Shown piece by piece: positions 1 through 7,588 of a stretch of DNA of 59,038 bases. Under the pieces are notes generated by a model. That model did no database searches. It was not told the origin of the DNA and saw nothing but the letters and a program-made list of their open reading frames with translations. The first letter of the stretch is position 1. Each line of letters opens with the position of its first letter. Made by a program: the position numbers and the translations under genes. Source of the stretch: an uncultured Candidatus Saccharibacteria bacterium (GTDB lineage: Bacteria; Patescibacteriota; Saccharimonadia; Saccharimonadales; Saccharimonadaceae). Location of the stretch: assembly GCA_938046775.1 (NCBI GenBank), contig CALIXB010000023.1, forward strand, positions 1-59,038. Reading direction: 5' to 3'.

Positions 1-320
<320 letters not shown>

Positions 321-513
321 TTTTATGTCCTTGTCTGCTAGCGTTTATGCTTGCATAACGCTCGCGGATAAGGTAGACTTGACTAGTAATTGGTGCTTTT
401 CAACGAGTGCCAGTCAATTAAAAATCAATTCCGTGCTGATATTTGGACATCGAAGAAAGGGGTTTGGCCCACCACGCGAGTATATGTGGAACCAAGCGCT
501 TTAAACCCCCTCC
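321..513 (+). other. 23S-5S internal transcribed spacer
   Basis: This spacer of about 190 bases has no tRNA and no credible ORF. It contains GGGGTTT (about 458-465) facing AAACCCC (about 502-509), which can form a stem just upstream of 5S, and a TGTCC/GGACA pair (about 327 and 446) that could close a processing stalk. Nothing else is recognisable. Confidence 0.6.
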
Positions 514-621
514 TTCGGTGCCCATGGCGAGGAGGAAACACCTGTTCTCATTCCGAACACAGAAGTTAAGCTCCCCAGCGGCGATTATACTGCGAAAGTG
601 GGAAACTAGCACGGTGCCGAA
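514..621 (+). rRNA. rrf: 5S ribosomal RNA
   Basis: The internal 5S landmarks GAGGAGGAAACACC, CCGAACACAGAAGTTAAG and ACTGCGAAAGTGGGA are present in order. The ends TTCGGTGCC (514-522) and GGTGCCGAA (613-621) pair over nine positions, including two wobbles, to form helix I. That pairing sets the boundaries. The gene is co-oriented with 23S and followed at once by a terminator. Confidence 0.93.
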
Positions 622-625
622 TTAT

Positions 626-664
626 AAGAAAGCCATCCTAATAGGGTGGCTTTCTTCTTTCTTT
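626..664 (+). terminator. rRNA operon intrinsic terminator
   Basis: AAGAAAGCCATCC (626-638) pairs with GGGTGGCTTTCTT (644-656) around a five-base loop and is followed by a T-rich tail. It ends the rRNA transcript directly after 5S. Confidence 0.9.
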
Positions 665-672
665 TAAAATGT

Positions 673-701
673 TTGTGGTATGTTTTGGGGAGTGATAAAA
701 T
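673..701 (+). promoter_or_regulatory. Promoter of DUF3152 gene (leaderless)
   Basis: TTGTGG (673-678), a 17-base spacer and TAAAAT (696-701). The ATG starts six bases after the -10, so +1 should coincide with the start codon. Confidence 0.6.
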
Positions 702-707
702 ATAAGC

Positions 708-1439
708 ATGTGTATAGTATGTAGGGTGGCTACTGGCGGTATGGCGGCTGCAATTGCTTTGACGCCAGTTATCAATGCGTCAGTACCTAAAGATACTAAA
801 ACTGAAGCGAGAAGGGTTGTTAGCGCTAAGATTCTGGCTGAAGTGAGATCTCCATCATCCCTAGCTTCTCTTAAATTACCGAATATAGAAACACCGAGTT
901 GGCATTCTAGTCATCAATCTGCTAAAAAAACAAAATTAGCCATCAAGAAAGAAGTAACTTATACAATATCTACCAAGGGTAATATCCGTTCAAATTTAGC
1001 TGAATTTTCCAAACAGGTTAGCGAAACGTTAAATGATTCTAGGGGCTGGTCACGAATGGGAGTTGTTTTTCGGGAAGTAGCATCTGGCGGTGATTTTGAT
1101 TTGGTTTTATCCCAAGCTGAGTTGTTGCCGACATTTTCGTCGGGTTGTGATACGGAGTGGAGCTGTCGAGTGGGTAAATCGGTGATAATAAACGATAATC
1201 GGTGGTCTGGAGCGACCGTAGCTTGGAATAATGCGGGTGGTGATATGCGCAATTATAGATATATGGTGATTAATCATGAAGTTGGACATTGGCTGGGGCA
1301 TGGTCATCTGAATTGTTCTGGCACAAATAATCCGGCGGCAGTTATGCAGCAACAGTCGATTGACCTTCAGGGATGTGTGTTCAATCCGTGGCCGCTTGAT
1401 AGTGAACTGTGGTCGACGACATTGGGGATAATACTATGA
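708..1439 (+). CDS. DUF3152 family secreted zinc metalloprotease-like protein
   Basis: A 243-residue protein with a hydrophobic N-terminus (about residues 9-24, ending near NASVP) that looks like a signal peptide or anchor, so it is probably exported. The C-terminal half carries the zinc motif HEVGHWLGHGH, followed by a Cys-containing segment, an AVMQQQ element and NPWPLD. This arrangement is characteristic of DUF3152, a metzincin-like family common in Actinobacteria. Two Cys flank each half of the domain (CDTEWSC; NC...GC), suggesting disulfides. The ATG is the first possible start because an in-frame TAA lies at 696-698. It overlaps the next gene by ATGA, so the two are translationally coupled. 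Peptidase activity is inferred from the motif. Confidence 0.82.
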   Translation: MCIVCRVATGGMAAAIALTPVINASVPKDTKTEARRVVSAKILAEVRSPSSLASLKLPNIETPSWHSSHQSAKKTKLAIKKEVTYTISTKGNIRSNLAEFSKQVSETLNDSRGWSRMGVVFREVASGGDFDLVLSQAELLPTFSSGCDTEWSCRVGKSVIINDNRWSGATVAWNNAGGDMRNYRYMVINHEVGHWLGHGHLNCSGTNNPAAVMQQQSIDLQGCVFNPWPLDSELWSTTLGIIL

Positions 1440-2152
1440 AAATACTTCAGGATCGGCGTCGAATTAAAATTGCTATTATCATTGGTCTTATGAATATAGT
1501 GATTATTTTGGCATATGGATTTGTTAGCTGGAAATCTTGGGAGAATATCCAGTATGTGACAAAAAATACTACTGAGAAGAGGGCTTCGATATTTTCTAAG
1601 TTACAAAAGGATAAAATATCTATTGAAAAACTTAGTGAATATTCAGTTAATTTAAAGAGTGGAGTTAATGACTGCAATGTGGTATTTTTAGTGTCATGGC
1701 AAGAGAATATTAATAATAAGTTTAAAAAGTATAAGACAGATTGCCAGGAGTCAATGGAGGCTACCCAAAGCATTGCGCATAATATTGATAAAATCATTGA
1801 TTTTATGAAGTTTGATAAAGAATTAAGCGATGAAATTGATACACTATCTGACAAGCTCGCTAAGTATCAGCCGAATGATTTTACGGCTATCGAAAAGGGG
1901 TGGTCGGGCGTAAAGAATAAGATAGAATCTGGCAAGGGTGAGACTAAGCTACGCAAGCTAGCGACTGAGAGGATTGATGCTATTTTGCTGTCGGTGCGTG
2001 ATTTGAAGCTTGCTGAAGAGAAGAAAGACAGCGGTCAATTTACTATAGCCAAGGACAAAATGACTGTAGCTATTAACTCTCTAGTTGGTATGCAAAATGA
2101 GCTAGTACAAGAGGCGCAGTCTAGGGTGGATAATCTTCTCAAAGGTTTCTAG
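1436..2152 (+). CDS. Single-pass membrane protein with extracytoplasmic coiled coil
   Basis: A 238-residue protein of unrecognised family. A basic N-terminus (KILQDRRRIK) precedes one transmembrane segment (about residues 12-32, IAIIIGLMNIVIILAYGFV). A long charged, helix-rich region follows, with two isolated Cys and heptad-like Leu/Ile spacing. The topology is probably N-in with the coiled coil outside. I chose the ATG at 1436 because it overlaps the DUF3152 stop (ATGA). An upstream in-frame GTG at 1409 would lie inside that gene. The partner protease and this protein probably act together at the surface, but no function can be assigned. Confidence 0.7.
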   Translation: MKILQDRRRIKIAIIIGLMNIVIILAYGFVSWKSWENIQYVTKNTTEKRASIFSKLQKDKISIEKLSEYSVNLKSGVNDCNVVFLVSWQENINNKFKKYKTDCQESMEATQSIAHNIDKIIDFMKFDKELSDEIDTLSDKLAKYQPNDFTAIEKGWSGVKNKIESGKGETKLRKLATERIDAILLSVRDLKLAEEKKDSGQFTIAKDKMTVAINSLVGMQNELVQEAQSRVDNLLKGF

Positions 2153-2175
2153 AAGATAATAGGGCTTATATAAGT

Positions 2176-2210
2176 AAAAAATACCCCTTTACGACTAGGG
2201 GTATTTTTCT
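2176..2210 (+). terminator. Intrinsic terminator after 1436-2152
   Basis: AAAAATACCCCT (2176-2187) pairs perfectly with AGGGGTATTTTT (2197-2208), loop TTACGACT, then CTTCTC. A second, weaker hairpin (CTCG/CGAG then ATTTTT, about 2218-2239) follows it. Confidence 0.88.
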
Positions 2211-2214
2211 TCTC

Positions 2215-2362
2215 GAATCTCGCAGAAAACGAGAATTTTTGTGGTGGAACTCATAATTGCTAAAGCTCCAACAGGTGCCGTCAGTAACTGACTTTATTAG
2301 TATAGCTAATGCGTTAACGAAACGCAATATTTTATTCACAATAAAAACAACTTATGTAAATA
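2215..2362 (+). other. Intergenic region with small inverted repeats, no gene seen
   Basis: Besides the weak hairpin at about 2218-2239, this stretch holds GTCAGT/ACTGAC (about 2279-2291) and GCGTT/AACGC (about 2312-2326), the latter followed by an AT-rich run. There is no credible ORF and no recognisable RNA family. A small RNA cannot be excluded. Confidence 0.4.
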
Positions 2363-2391
2363 TTGACAAAGTATTAGCAATATGCTAGTAT
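2363..2391 (+). promoter_or_regulatory. Near-consensus promoter of KGG-repeat gene
   Basis: TTGACA (2363-2368), a 17-base spacer and TAGTAT (2386-2391). The downstream half of the spacer and the -10 resemble those of the promoter at 46578. The expected start near 2398 gives a leader of roughly 88 bases. The leader begins with the hairpin ACACAT-ACC-ATGTGT (2401-2415). Confidence 0.85.
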
Positions 2392-2485
2392 ATAAACATA
2401 ACACATACCATGTGTGATATATAAAGGTGAGGGTTTCCATGAATTTTATGTGGAAATCTTTTTTAAAACGGAGGAAAACGTTTCC

Positions 2486-2695
2486 ATGGCAGGAACAAAG
2501 GCTGGCGGCTTAAAGGCTGCTCAAAAAAATCTAGCTCGTGATCCAGATTTTTATGCAAAAATTGGACGCAAGGGCGGTAAAAATGGTCGAACTGGTGGCT
2601 TTGCTGCAAATCCAGCTTTGGCTCGCATCGCTGGCGCTAAGGGCGGACGCATTTCACGCCGTACGAAGAAGGCCGTACAAAAAACTGCAGAATAA
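2486..2695 (+). CDS. KGG-repeat small basic protein
   Basis: A 69-residue, very basic, Gly-rich protein with GRKGGKNGRTGGF and GAKGGRISRR, i.e. the KGG motif of stress-induced (GsiB/YciG-like) proteins. Such proteins are small, hydrophilic and often strongly expressed under stress, but their biochemical role is unclear. The start at 2486 is set by GGAGG (2470-2474) 11 bases upstream. An in-frame ATG at 2414 would add residues encoded by the structured leader and has no ribosome site. The strong promoter and long structured leader suggest abundant, regulated expression. A nucleic-acid-binding role is possible from composition alone. Confidence 0.75.
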   Translation: MAGTKAGGLKAAQKNLARDPDFYAKIGRKGGKNGRTGGFAANPALARIAGAKGGRISRRTKKAVQKTAE

Positions 2696-2734
2696 GACCG
2701 CTCCAATCTCTTAAAATTAGCCTCCGTAGGGGGC

Positions 2735-3214
2735 TTATTTTATTTGGTAGCGTTTGAGCTGGCAGGATTTTGCCTGATTGACTCTCCACTCTGTATTGCA
2801 ACTTAGGCATTGATACGTTGCATTGTCCTTCTGCAATCCTACAGCATCACATTGAGGACAGAGGCTTCGCTTATGTAGCCAATCTCGATAACTATCTAGA
2901 AATTCCTGAATAGCAGAATCGTCCATGTTGAGTTTTAAGCTATATTTCGGAGCTAAGTTATTAATGGCGTATTCCCAGGCGGACCTTTCTATATCAATAA
3001 GTTGGATGTCTCGTTGATAGTTTTTATGGTCAAGCTTGGCGTGGGCAATCTCATGCAATAGCTGCATTAAATCTTGTTTAGACGATAGTTTTTCGTAATA
3101 AATTGTTCGTGAATTAGGGTCCCAAGAAAAGGTCTCGCCTTTCTCGAAGTTTAGATCTGGAAAATCGTGTTTAATTTTGGCTATGCTGGCTAGTGGCATT
3201 GTCGTAGCATCCAT
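2735..3214 (-). CDS. ImmA/IrrE-like metallopeptidase with C-terminal zinc ribbon
   Basis: A protein of about 159 residues. It contains LLHEIAHAKLDH, an HExxH zinc site in the sequence context of ImmA/IrrE-type domains, which often cleave repressors. The C-terminus carries CPQC...CLSC, a rubredoxin-like zinc ribbon. The ATG at 3214 is preferred; a TTG at 3223 and an ATG at 3199 are alternatives. All overlap the 3' end of the upstream ROK gene on the same strand, so the pair is probably co-transcribed. No XRE-type repressor gene lies beside it, so a classic ImmA-ImmR pair is not evident. Protease activity is inferred from the motif. Confidence 0.7.
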   Translation of the reverse strand: MDATTMPLASIAKIKHDFPDLNFEKGETFSWDPNSRTIYYEKLSSKQDLMQLLHEIAHAKLDHKNYQRDIQLIDIERSAWEYAINNLAPKYSLKLNMDDSAIQEFLDSYRDWLHKRSLCPQCDAVGLQKDNATYQCLSCNTEWRVNQAKSCQLKRYQIK

Positions 3215-3983
3215 ATAGTACAATTTCTTCTGGGTTGGGAGCGCTTATAATTTTTGGAACAGATATGGCGGCCGGTAGACTTTCTGCTAAAAGTCCGCTT
3301 AATGTATGCGAAAAATAAGGGACAAACGATCCTATGCTACCACCTATAGCAACTACATCTGGTTGAACGAAGGTGATAAGCGGTTGCAGGCCTGCTTTTA
3401 TCCTGTCTGCAACTTCCTCCCAGACTTCGGCTGGTGTTTCTGATGATAATTCACCAAACAGTTCTCTCAGTACTCTTGTGGCAGCAATTTCTTCCCAGGT
3501 CGTAGCTTTTCCTTGGTAATTTAAGGTCATATGTCCGCCTTCGCAGTCGTTGAGCGATTTATGTAGATCGCCATTAAGGATAAGAGAGGTGCCGACACCG
3601 GTGCCAAGTGTTATGTATAGTCCACACCTGGGAACCGTCTGTAATCGTCGCATAGTTGCTAGGCCTGCCATATTGGCGTCGTTGGCGATAATTATTTTAG
3701 CCATAGGGAACTGCTCGGAAAATAATTGGCTAATTGGTTGATTATTCCAGCCTAAATTTTGACACCAAATGGCCACCCCGTCGCGCACCACGCCGGGTAT
3801 AGCTACGGATATAGTCTCAATTGACTGGTCGTCTGTGATAAGGCGAATTTGATCAGCCACGCGCTGAATATATTGATTAATATCCTTGGGCGTAGGAAAT
3901 TTAATAATTTGCCCAGGAGCGCCTTCTTTATTGAAGTTTGCTACTAGTGTTTTGGTGCCACCCGTGTCAACGGCAATAATCAT
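3171..3983 (-). CDS. ROK family sugar kinase-like protein
   Basis: A 270-residue ASKHA-fold kinase. The N-terminal phosphate loop is AVDTGGTKT (residues 4-12). LGTGVGTSLILNG marks the second phosphate motif, followed by EGGHMTLNY, the position of the usual ECGH signature. The third glycine motif is VAIGGSIGS. ROK proteins phosphorylate glucose, N-acetylmannosamine or related sugars in the cytoplasm. The CxCGxxGC zinc motif that follows the GH signature in classic ROK kinases is missing: the corresponding region reads TTWEEIAATR. Substrate is therefore unknown. The mRNA looks leaderless, with TATAAT six bases before the ATG on the minus strand. Confidence 0.8.
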   Translation of the reverse strand: MIIAVDTGGTKTLVANFNKEGAPGQIIKFPTPKDINQYIQRVADQIRLITDDQSIETISVAIPGVVRDGVAIWCQNLGWNNQPISQLFSEQFPMAKIIIANDANMAGLATMRRLQTVPRCGLYITLGTGVGTSLILNGDLHKSLNDCEGGHMTLNYQGKATTWEEIAATRVLRELFGELSSETPAEVWEEVADRIKAGLQPLITFVQPDVVAIGGSIGSFVPYFSHTLSGLLAESLPAAISVPKIISAPNPEEIVLYGCYDNATSQHSQN

Positions 3984-3989
3984 ACATCC

Positions 3990-3995
3990 ATTATA
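3990..3995 (-). promoter_or_regulatory. -10 element of ROK gene, leaderless
   Basis: On the minus strand TATAAT ends six bases before the start codon at 3983, leaving no room for a Shine-Dalgarno site. Confidence 0.6.
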
Positions 3996-4024
3996 ACAGC
4001 AGTTTTACTCATAAGGGACTATTA

Positions 4025-4033
4025 TGATATAAT
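4025..4033 (+). promoter_or_regulatory. Extended -10 promoter of LPKTG protein
   Basis: TGATATAAT (4025-4033) is a TGn extended -10. Transcription would start near 4040, about 20 bases before the ATG at 4061. It lies back-to-back with the ROK promoter. Confidence 0.6.
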
Positions 4034-4060
4034 AAAGAAAATTTGAGTGGAGAATATGCA

Positions 4061-4492
4061 ATGAAGAAGACAAATCAGGCTGGATCTATTGGTGTTTTTG
4101 TGGCAGTTGGCGCTATTTTAGTAGTGGCGTCTTTAGTAGTGCTATATACAATTAGACAAAATACTTTATCGCAGAACACATCGCCTATTTCTAGCGATTT
4201 AGTAGCGACAGAAAAGAAGGATAAAAAAGATTCACAAGGCAGTAGTGCGCAGCAGCAACCAAATAAGCAGGGCACTGATAGTAGGTCAGGCGGTCGAGGG
4301 GAGGCTCGCCCTGACGTTAAGACCGAAGACACTAAACCCTCATCAGTAGATAAGGGCCCAGCTCATCCATCTGTAAAGTCTGATAAGGATTTGCCGAAAA
4401 CTGGCCCTGAGGATTTGGCAGTTTCGGTGTTTGCTGCCGGCACCCTGGCGTTTCTGATAACTGCTTATTATCGGTCTCGCTATCTGGCGTAG
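4061..4492 (+). CDS. LPXTG-type sortase-anchored surface protein
   Basis: A 143-residue protein. A hydrophobic N-terminal segment (about residues 9-29) acts as signal or anchor. It is followed by a Gln/Ser/Lys/Asp-rich low-complexity linker. The C-terminus has LPKTGPEDL, a hydrophobic stretch of about 18 residues and a short tail with RSR, a complete sortase sorting signal. With no folded domain visible it may be a spacer, stalk or substrate for modification. I chose the ATG at 4061 because GGAG lies nine bases upstream; a TTG at 4043 is the alternative. No sortase gene lies in this window. Confidence 0.75.
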   Translation: MKKTNQAGSIGVFVAVGAILVVASLVVLYTIRQNTLSQNTSPISSDLVATEKKDKKDSQGSSAQQQPNKQGTDSRSGGRGEARPDVKTEDTKPSSVDKGPAHPSVKSDKDLPKTGPEDLAVSVFAAGTLAFLITAYYRSRYLA

Positions 4493-4494
4493 CT

Positions 4495-4524
4495 TTGACT
4501 TGCGTCTATCTGTTGTGATATAAT
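4495..4524 (+). promoter_or_regulatory. Promoter of rpsA-like gene
   Basis: TTGACT (4495-4500), an 18-base spacer and TATAAT (4519-4524). The leader to the ATG at 4605 would be about 75 bases. Confidence 0.8.
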
Positions 4525-4604
4525 TATCACAATCTACGGAGATATTTTTTATTGTGTCTCTGAAGAATAATATCAATTTTAAGGAAGGGGTCTTTAGAAG
4601 ACTT

Positions 4605-5678
4605 ATGGCAGATGCCAAAATTACAATGGACGACCTGCTGGCGCAAGCAGGCGATAATGTTAAGCAAATTACAGTCGGTGAAACTGTCGACGGTACTGTT
4701 TTATCAATTAAGAAACACGAAATTTTAATCGATTTAGGACCTTTGGGTGTTGGTTTGGTGCCACGCCGTGAAGTTAGTCTTTCAAAAAGCTACAATGTTG
4801 GCGATTCAGTTATCGCTAGTGTGATTGATTCTGAACTGGAAGACGGCTATTCTCTACTATCACTACGCAAGGCGGCGAAGGATCGCGGCTGGGATGAGAT
4901 AGCTGCTAAATTAGAATCTGGTGAAATCATCACGGTCGTGCCATACGACGCTAACCGTGGTGGGCTACTTGTGGAATATGAAGGTATTCGCGGATTCTTA
5001 CCAGTATCGCAGTTGTCAGCTGAACACTATCCTCGCGTAGGTTCTAGCGACAAGGATGAAATCTTGCAGCGATTGAACGGCTTGGTAAAGAAAGATATTA
5101 AGGCGCGAATCTTAGATGCTGATCGTAAGGCTAATAAACTGATTTTCTCTGAGAAAGAGGCTGTTAAAGAGGGTCTGGCAGAGCGATTCCAGAAATTAGC
5201 AATCGGTGACACGGTTAAGGGTGTGGTTACTGGGGTTGTGGATTTTGGCGTATTTGTTAACGTTGAAGGTATTGAAGGTTTGATTCACATCTCAGAAATT
5301 AGTTGGGAGCGTGTCAATAATCCATCCGACTATGTAAAAGTTGGTCAAACTATTGAGGCTAAGATTATTGCAATTGACAAAGAGCGCCTAAGCCTAAGCA
5401 TGAAGCAGCTGACCAAAGATCCATGGTTGGATGAGGTTGAACAGTTTAAGCCTGGCGAAAAAGTTGAAGGAACAGTTACTCGCATCACTCCATTTGGTGC
5501 ATTCGTGCAGTTGAGCCCAGCAGTTGAGGCTTTGGTGCATGTATCAGAATTGGGCGGTGATGGGACTGATCCTGAAAAGGTGTTCACCTTAAATGAGCGC
5601 AAAGAATTTACGGTTTTGGATATTGATAAAGAAAACCGCAAGATTTCTCTTTCGCTTGGCAAATCAAAGAAAAAATAA
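4605..5678 (+). CDS. rpsA: 30S ribosomal protein S1-like (four S1 domains)
   Basis: A 357-residue protein with four successive S1/OB-fold repeats (roughly residues 20-85, 105-165, 190-258 and 275-345). The third contains GVVDFGVFVNVEGIEGLIH and ISWERV; the fourth contains GTVTRITPFGAFVQL and ALVHVSEL. Bacterial S1 binds mRNA and helps its unfolding at the ribosome. The length matches the four-domain forms of Gram-positive bacteria rather than the six-domain E. coli form. The start is ambiguous between GTG 4554 and ATG 4605. I prefer 4605, where MADAKITMDDL opens a typical N-terminus downstream of AAGGAAGGGG. IF-2 follows 50 bases later. Confidence 0.88.
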   Translation: MADAKITMDDLLAQAGDNVKQITVGETVDGTVLSIKKHEILIDLGPLGVGLVPRREVSLSKSYNVGDSVIASVIDSELEDGYSLLSLRKAAKDRGWDEIAAKLESGEIITVVPYDANRGGLLVEYEGIRGFLPVSQLSAEHYPRVGSSDKDEILQRLNGLVKKDIKARILDADRKANKLIFSEKEAVKEGLAERFQKLAIGDTVKGVVTGVVDFGVFVNVEGIEGLIHISEISWERVNNPSDYVKVGQTIEAKIIAIDKERLSLSMKQLTKDPWLDEVEQFKPGEKVEGTVTRITPFGAFVQLSPAVEALVHVSELGGDGTDPEKVFTLNERKEFTVLDIDKENRKISLSLGKSKKK

Positions 5679-5727
5679 TACAAATCCCCTGAAGCGTAGT
5701 TACGCCCAGAGGTGAGAGGAGCTTATT

Positions 5728-7497
5728 ATGGCAGAAAAAATCGTCAATATTGCGGATTCGGTAACGGTTGGCGAATTAGCCGAGACTCTGGGGCTGTCAG
5801 TAACTACGCTGATTGGTGAATTGTTTAAGAACGGGATTGCGGCGACAATTAACCAGCGATTAGATTTTGAGACGGCGCAAATTATTGTTGAAGAATTAGG
5901 ATTGGACGTACAGTTAAAGCTTAAAGCTGCGTCTTCGGAAATTAAGCATCATACACGTAAATTATCGGATAAGGCAGTGCCTCGCCCGCCGATTGTGGCT
6001 GTAATGGGACATGTCGATCACGGTAAGACTAGTCTACTTGATGCTATTTTGGATAAAAAGACAGTTGAAGGTGAGGCTGGTGGAATTACTCAGCATATCA
6101 GTGCTTATCAAGCTCAGCGTAACGACCGAATGATTACATTGTTAGACACGCCGGGGCATGAAGCTTTTGCGGCATTAAGGCAGCACGGCGCGACTTTAAC
6201 GGATGTGGTCATTATCGTGGTGGCGGCCGATGACGGCGTTAAGCCGCAGACTATTGAGGCTATTCGATTTGCTCGTTCAGCTAATGCTAAAATTGTTGTA
6301 GCAATTAATAAAATTGATAAGGAAGCTGCTAATCCACAGTTGGTGAAAACTCAGCTGGCTTCTGAACATGGCTTAAATCCTGAAGAATGGGGCGGTGATA
6401 CAGTTATGGTTGAGGTTAGCGCCAAAACTGGTCAGGGTCTAGATAAATTGTTAGACATGGTCTTACTGGTGGCAGATATGGAAGATTTGCGCGCAGACGA
6501 GGATGTGCCGGCTGAAGGTCTAGTCATTGAGGCTCATATGGAAACTGGACGTGGTGCTGTTGTCGGGCTATTGGTGGAAAACGGACACCTAAGGTCGGGT
6601 CATTACTTGGTGGCTGGTACGGCTTACGGACGAGTTAGAACTCTTCAAGATTTTCGCGGTAAGGCAGTGAAGGATGCTGGTCCAAGCATGCCAGTTAATA
6701 TGACCGGATTTAAGGAATTGCCGCAATTTGGTGACGGTTTTAAGATTGCAAAGAGCGAGAAAGAGGCTCGTAATTTGGCGCAAAAAGCAAAAATTGAGCA
6801 AGAGAAAATGGCAGCTACTACTAATGTTACTGGCGCAGACATCCTTAAGATGATGAATCGAAAGCATGACGCGGAAGAGTTTAATGTTATTGTTAAGGCT
6901 GACGTTCAGGGTTCGGTAACCTCGGTAGTCGATAGTTTGAAATTGATTGATACAAATGGCGAGGTTGAACTACATGTCGTTGGAACGGGCGTAGGTAATA
7001 TCTCAGAAAATGATATTCATTTGGCGGTTGGCGAAAATACGGTGATTTACGGATTTAATGTTGATCTGCCACCAGCGGTTAAGCGTTTGGCGATGCGCGA
7101 GCACGTAGAGGTACGAATCTTTAAAGTCATCTATGAGTTATTGGATGATGCTAAGGCCTCAATGGAAGCCCTATTGGCGCCAGAAATTGTTGAGACAGAG
7201 ATTGGTGAGCTGGAAGTTAAGGGTGTATTTAGGACTATGCGCGAAGAGATAATTGCTGGTGGTGAAGTGACTCGTGGTAAGGTGTCTAAAGATTTGTTAG
7301 CGCGGGTTAAGCGAGGTAAAGAGCAGATTGCTGAAGTTGAAGTCTCTTCGGTTCAGCGTCAGCAACAGGAGGCTAAGGAGGTCTTTGAGGGTGAAATGTG
7401 TGGATTAAGTCTTAGGACTAAGAAAAAGATGACCTTGGAGGTTGGTGATAAGTTGGAATTCTTCACTCGTGAATTAGTGAAGAAGACTTTGGGATAG
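5728..7497 (+). CDS. infB: Translation initiation factor IF-2
   Basis: A 589-residue GTPase that delivers fMet-tRNA to the 30S subunit. An IF2_N domain spans about residues 1-55. The G domain has G1 GHVDHGKTS (94-102), G3 DTPGHEA and G4 NKID, followed by domains II, III and the C-terminal fMet-tRNA-binding domain (ending near FFTRELVKKTLG). The long N-terminal extension of E. coli IF-2 is absent, as usual for compact genomes. GAGAGGA lies about 11 bases before the ATG. It follows the S1 gene and is not accompanied by nusA or rbfA here. Confidence 0.97.
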   Translation: MAEKIVNIADSVTVGELAETLGLSVTTLIGELFKNGIAATINQRLDFETAQIIVEELGLDVQLKLKAASSEIKHHTRKLSDKAVPRPPIVAVMGHVDHGKTSLLDAILDKKTVEGEAGGITQHISAYQAQRNDRMITLLDTPGHEAFAALRQHGATLTDVVIIVVAADDGVKPQTIEAIRFARSANAKIVVAINKIDKEAANPQLVKTQLASEHGLNPEEWGGDTVMVEVSAKTGQGLDKLLDMVLLVADMEDLRADEDVPAEGLVIEAHMETGRGAVVGLLVENGHLRSGHYLVAGTAYGRVRTLQDFRGKAVKDAGPSMPVNMTGFKELPQFGDGFKIAKSEKEARNLAQKAKIEQEKMAATTNVTGADILKMMNRKHDAEEFNVIVKADVQGSVTSVVDSLKLIDTNGEVELHVVGTGVGNISENDIHLAVGENTVIYGFNVDLPPAVKRLAMREHVEVRIFKVIYELLDDAKASMEALLAPEIVETEIGELEVKGVFRTMREEIIAGGEVTRGKVSKDLLARVKRGKEQIAEVEVSSVQRQQQEAKEVFEGEMCGLSLRTKKKMTLEVGDKLEFFTRELVKKTLG

Positions 7498-7540
7498 AGT
7501 ACTGTAAGGTAGCTGTAGTTAATAGCAATATCTTATTGTT

Positions 7541-7549
7541 ACTGGTATA
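7541..7549 (+). promoter_or_regulatory. Extended -10 promoter of DUF5663 gene
   Basis: TGGTATAAT (7541-7549), a TGn extended -10 without an obvious -35. The same nonamer recurs before other genes in the window (25299, 38163, 45088, 49369). Confidence 0.55.
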
Positions 7550-7588
7550 ATTAAAACATACGTATATAGAAGAAAGAAAAGGAGGACT

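Noticed and set aside
443..667. ORF of 74 codons across the spacer and 5S region
   Set aside because: It lies mostly on the 5S rRNA gene and its terminator; there is no ribosome site.
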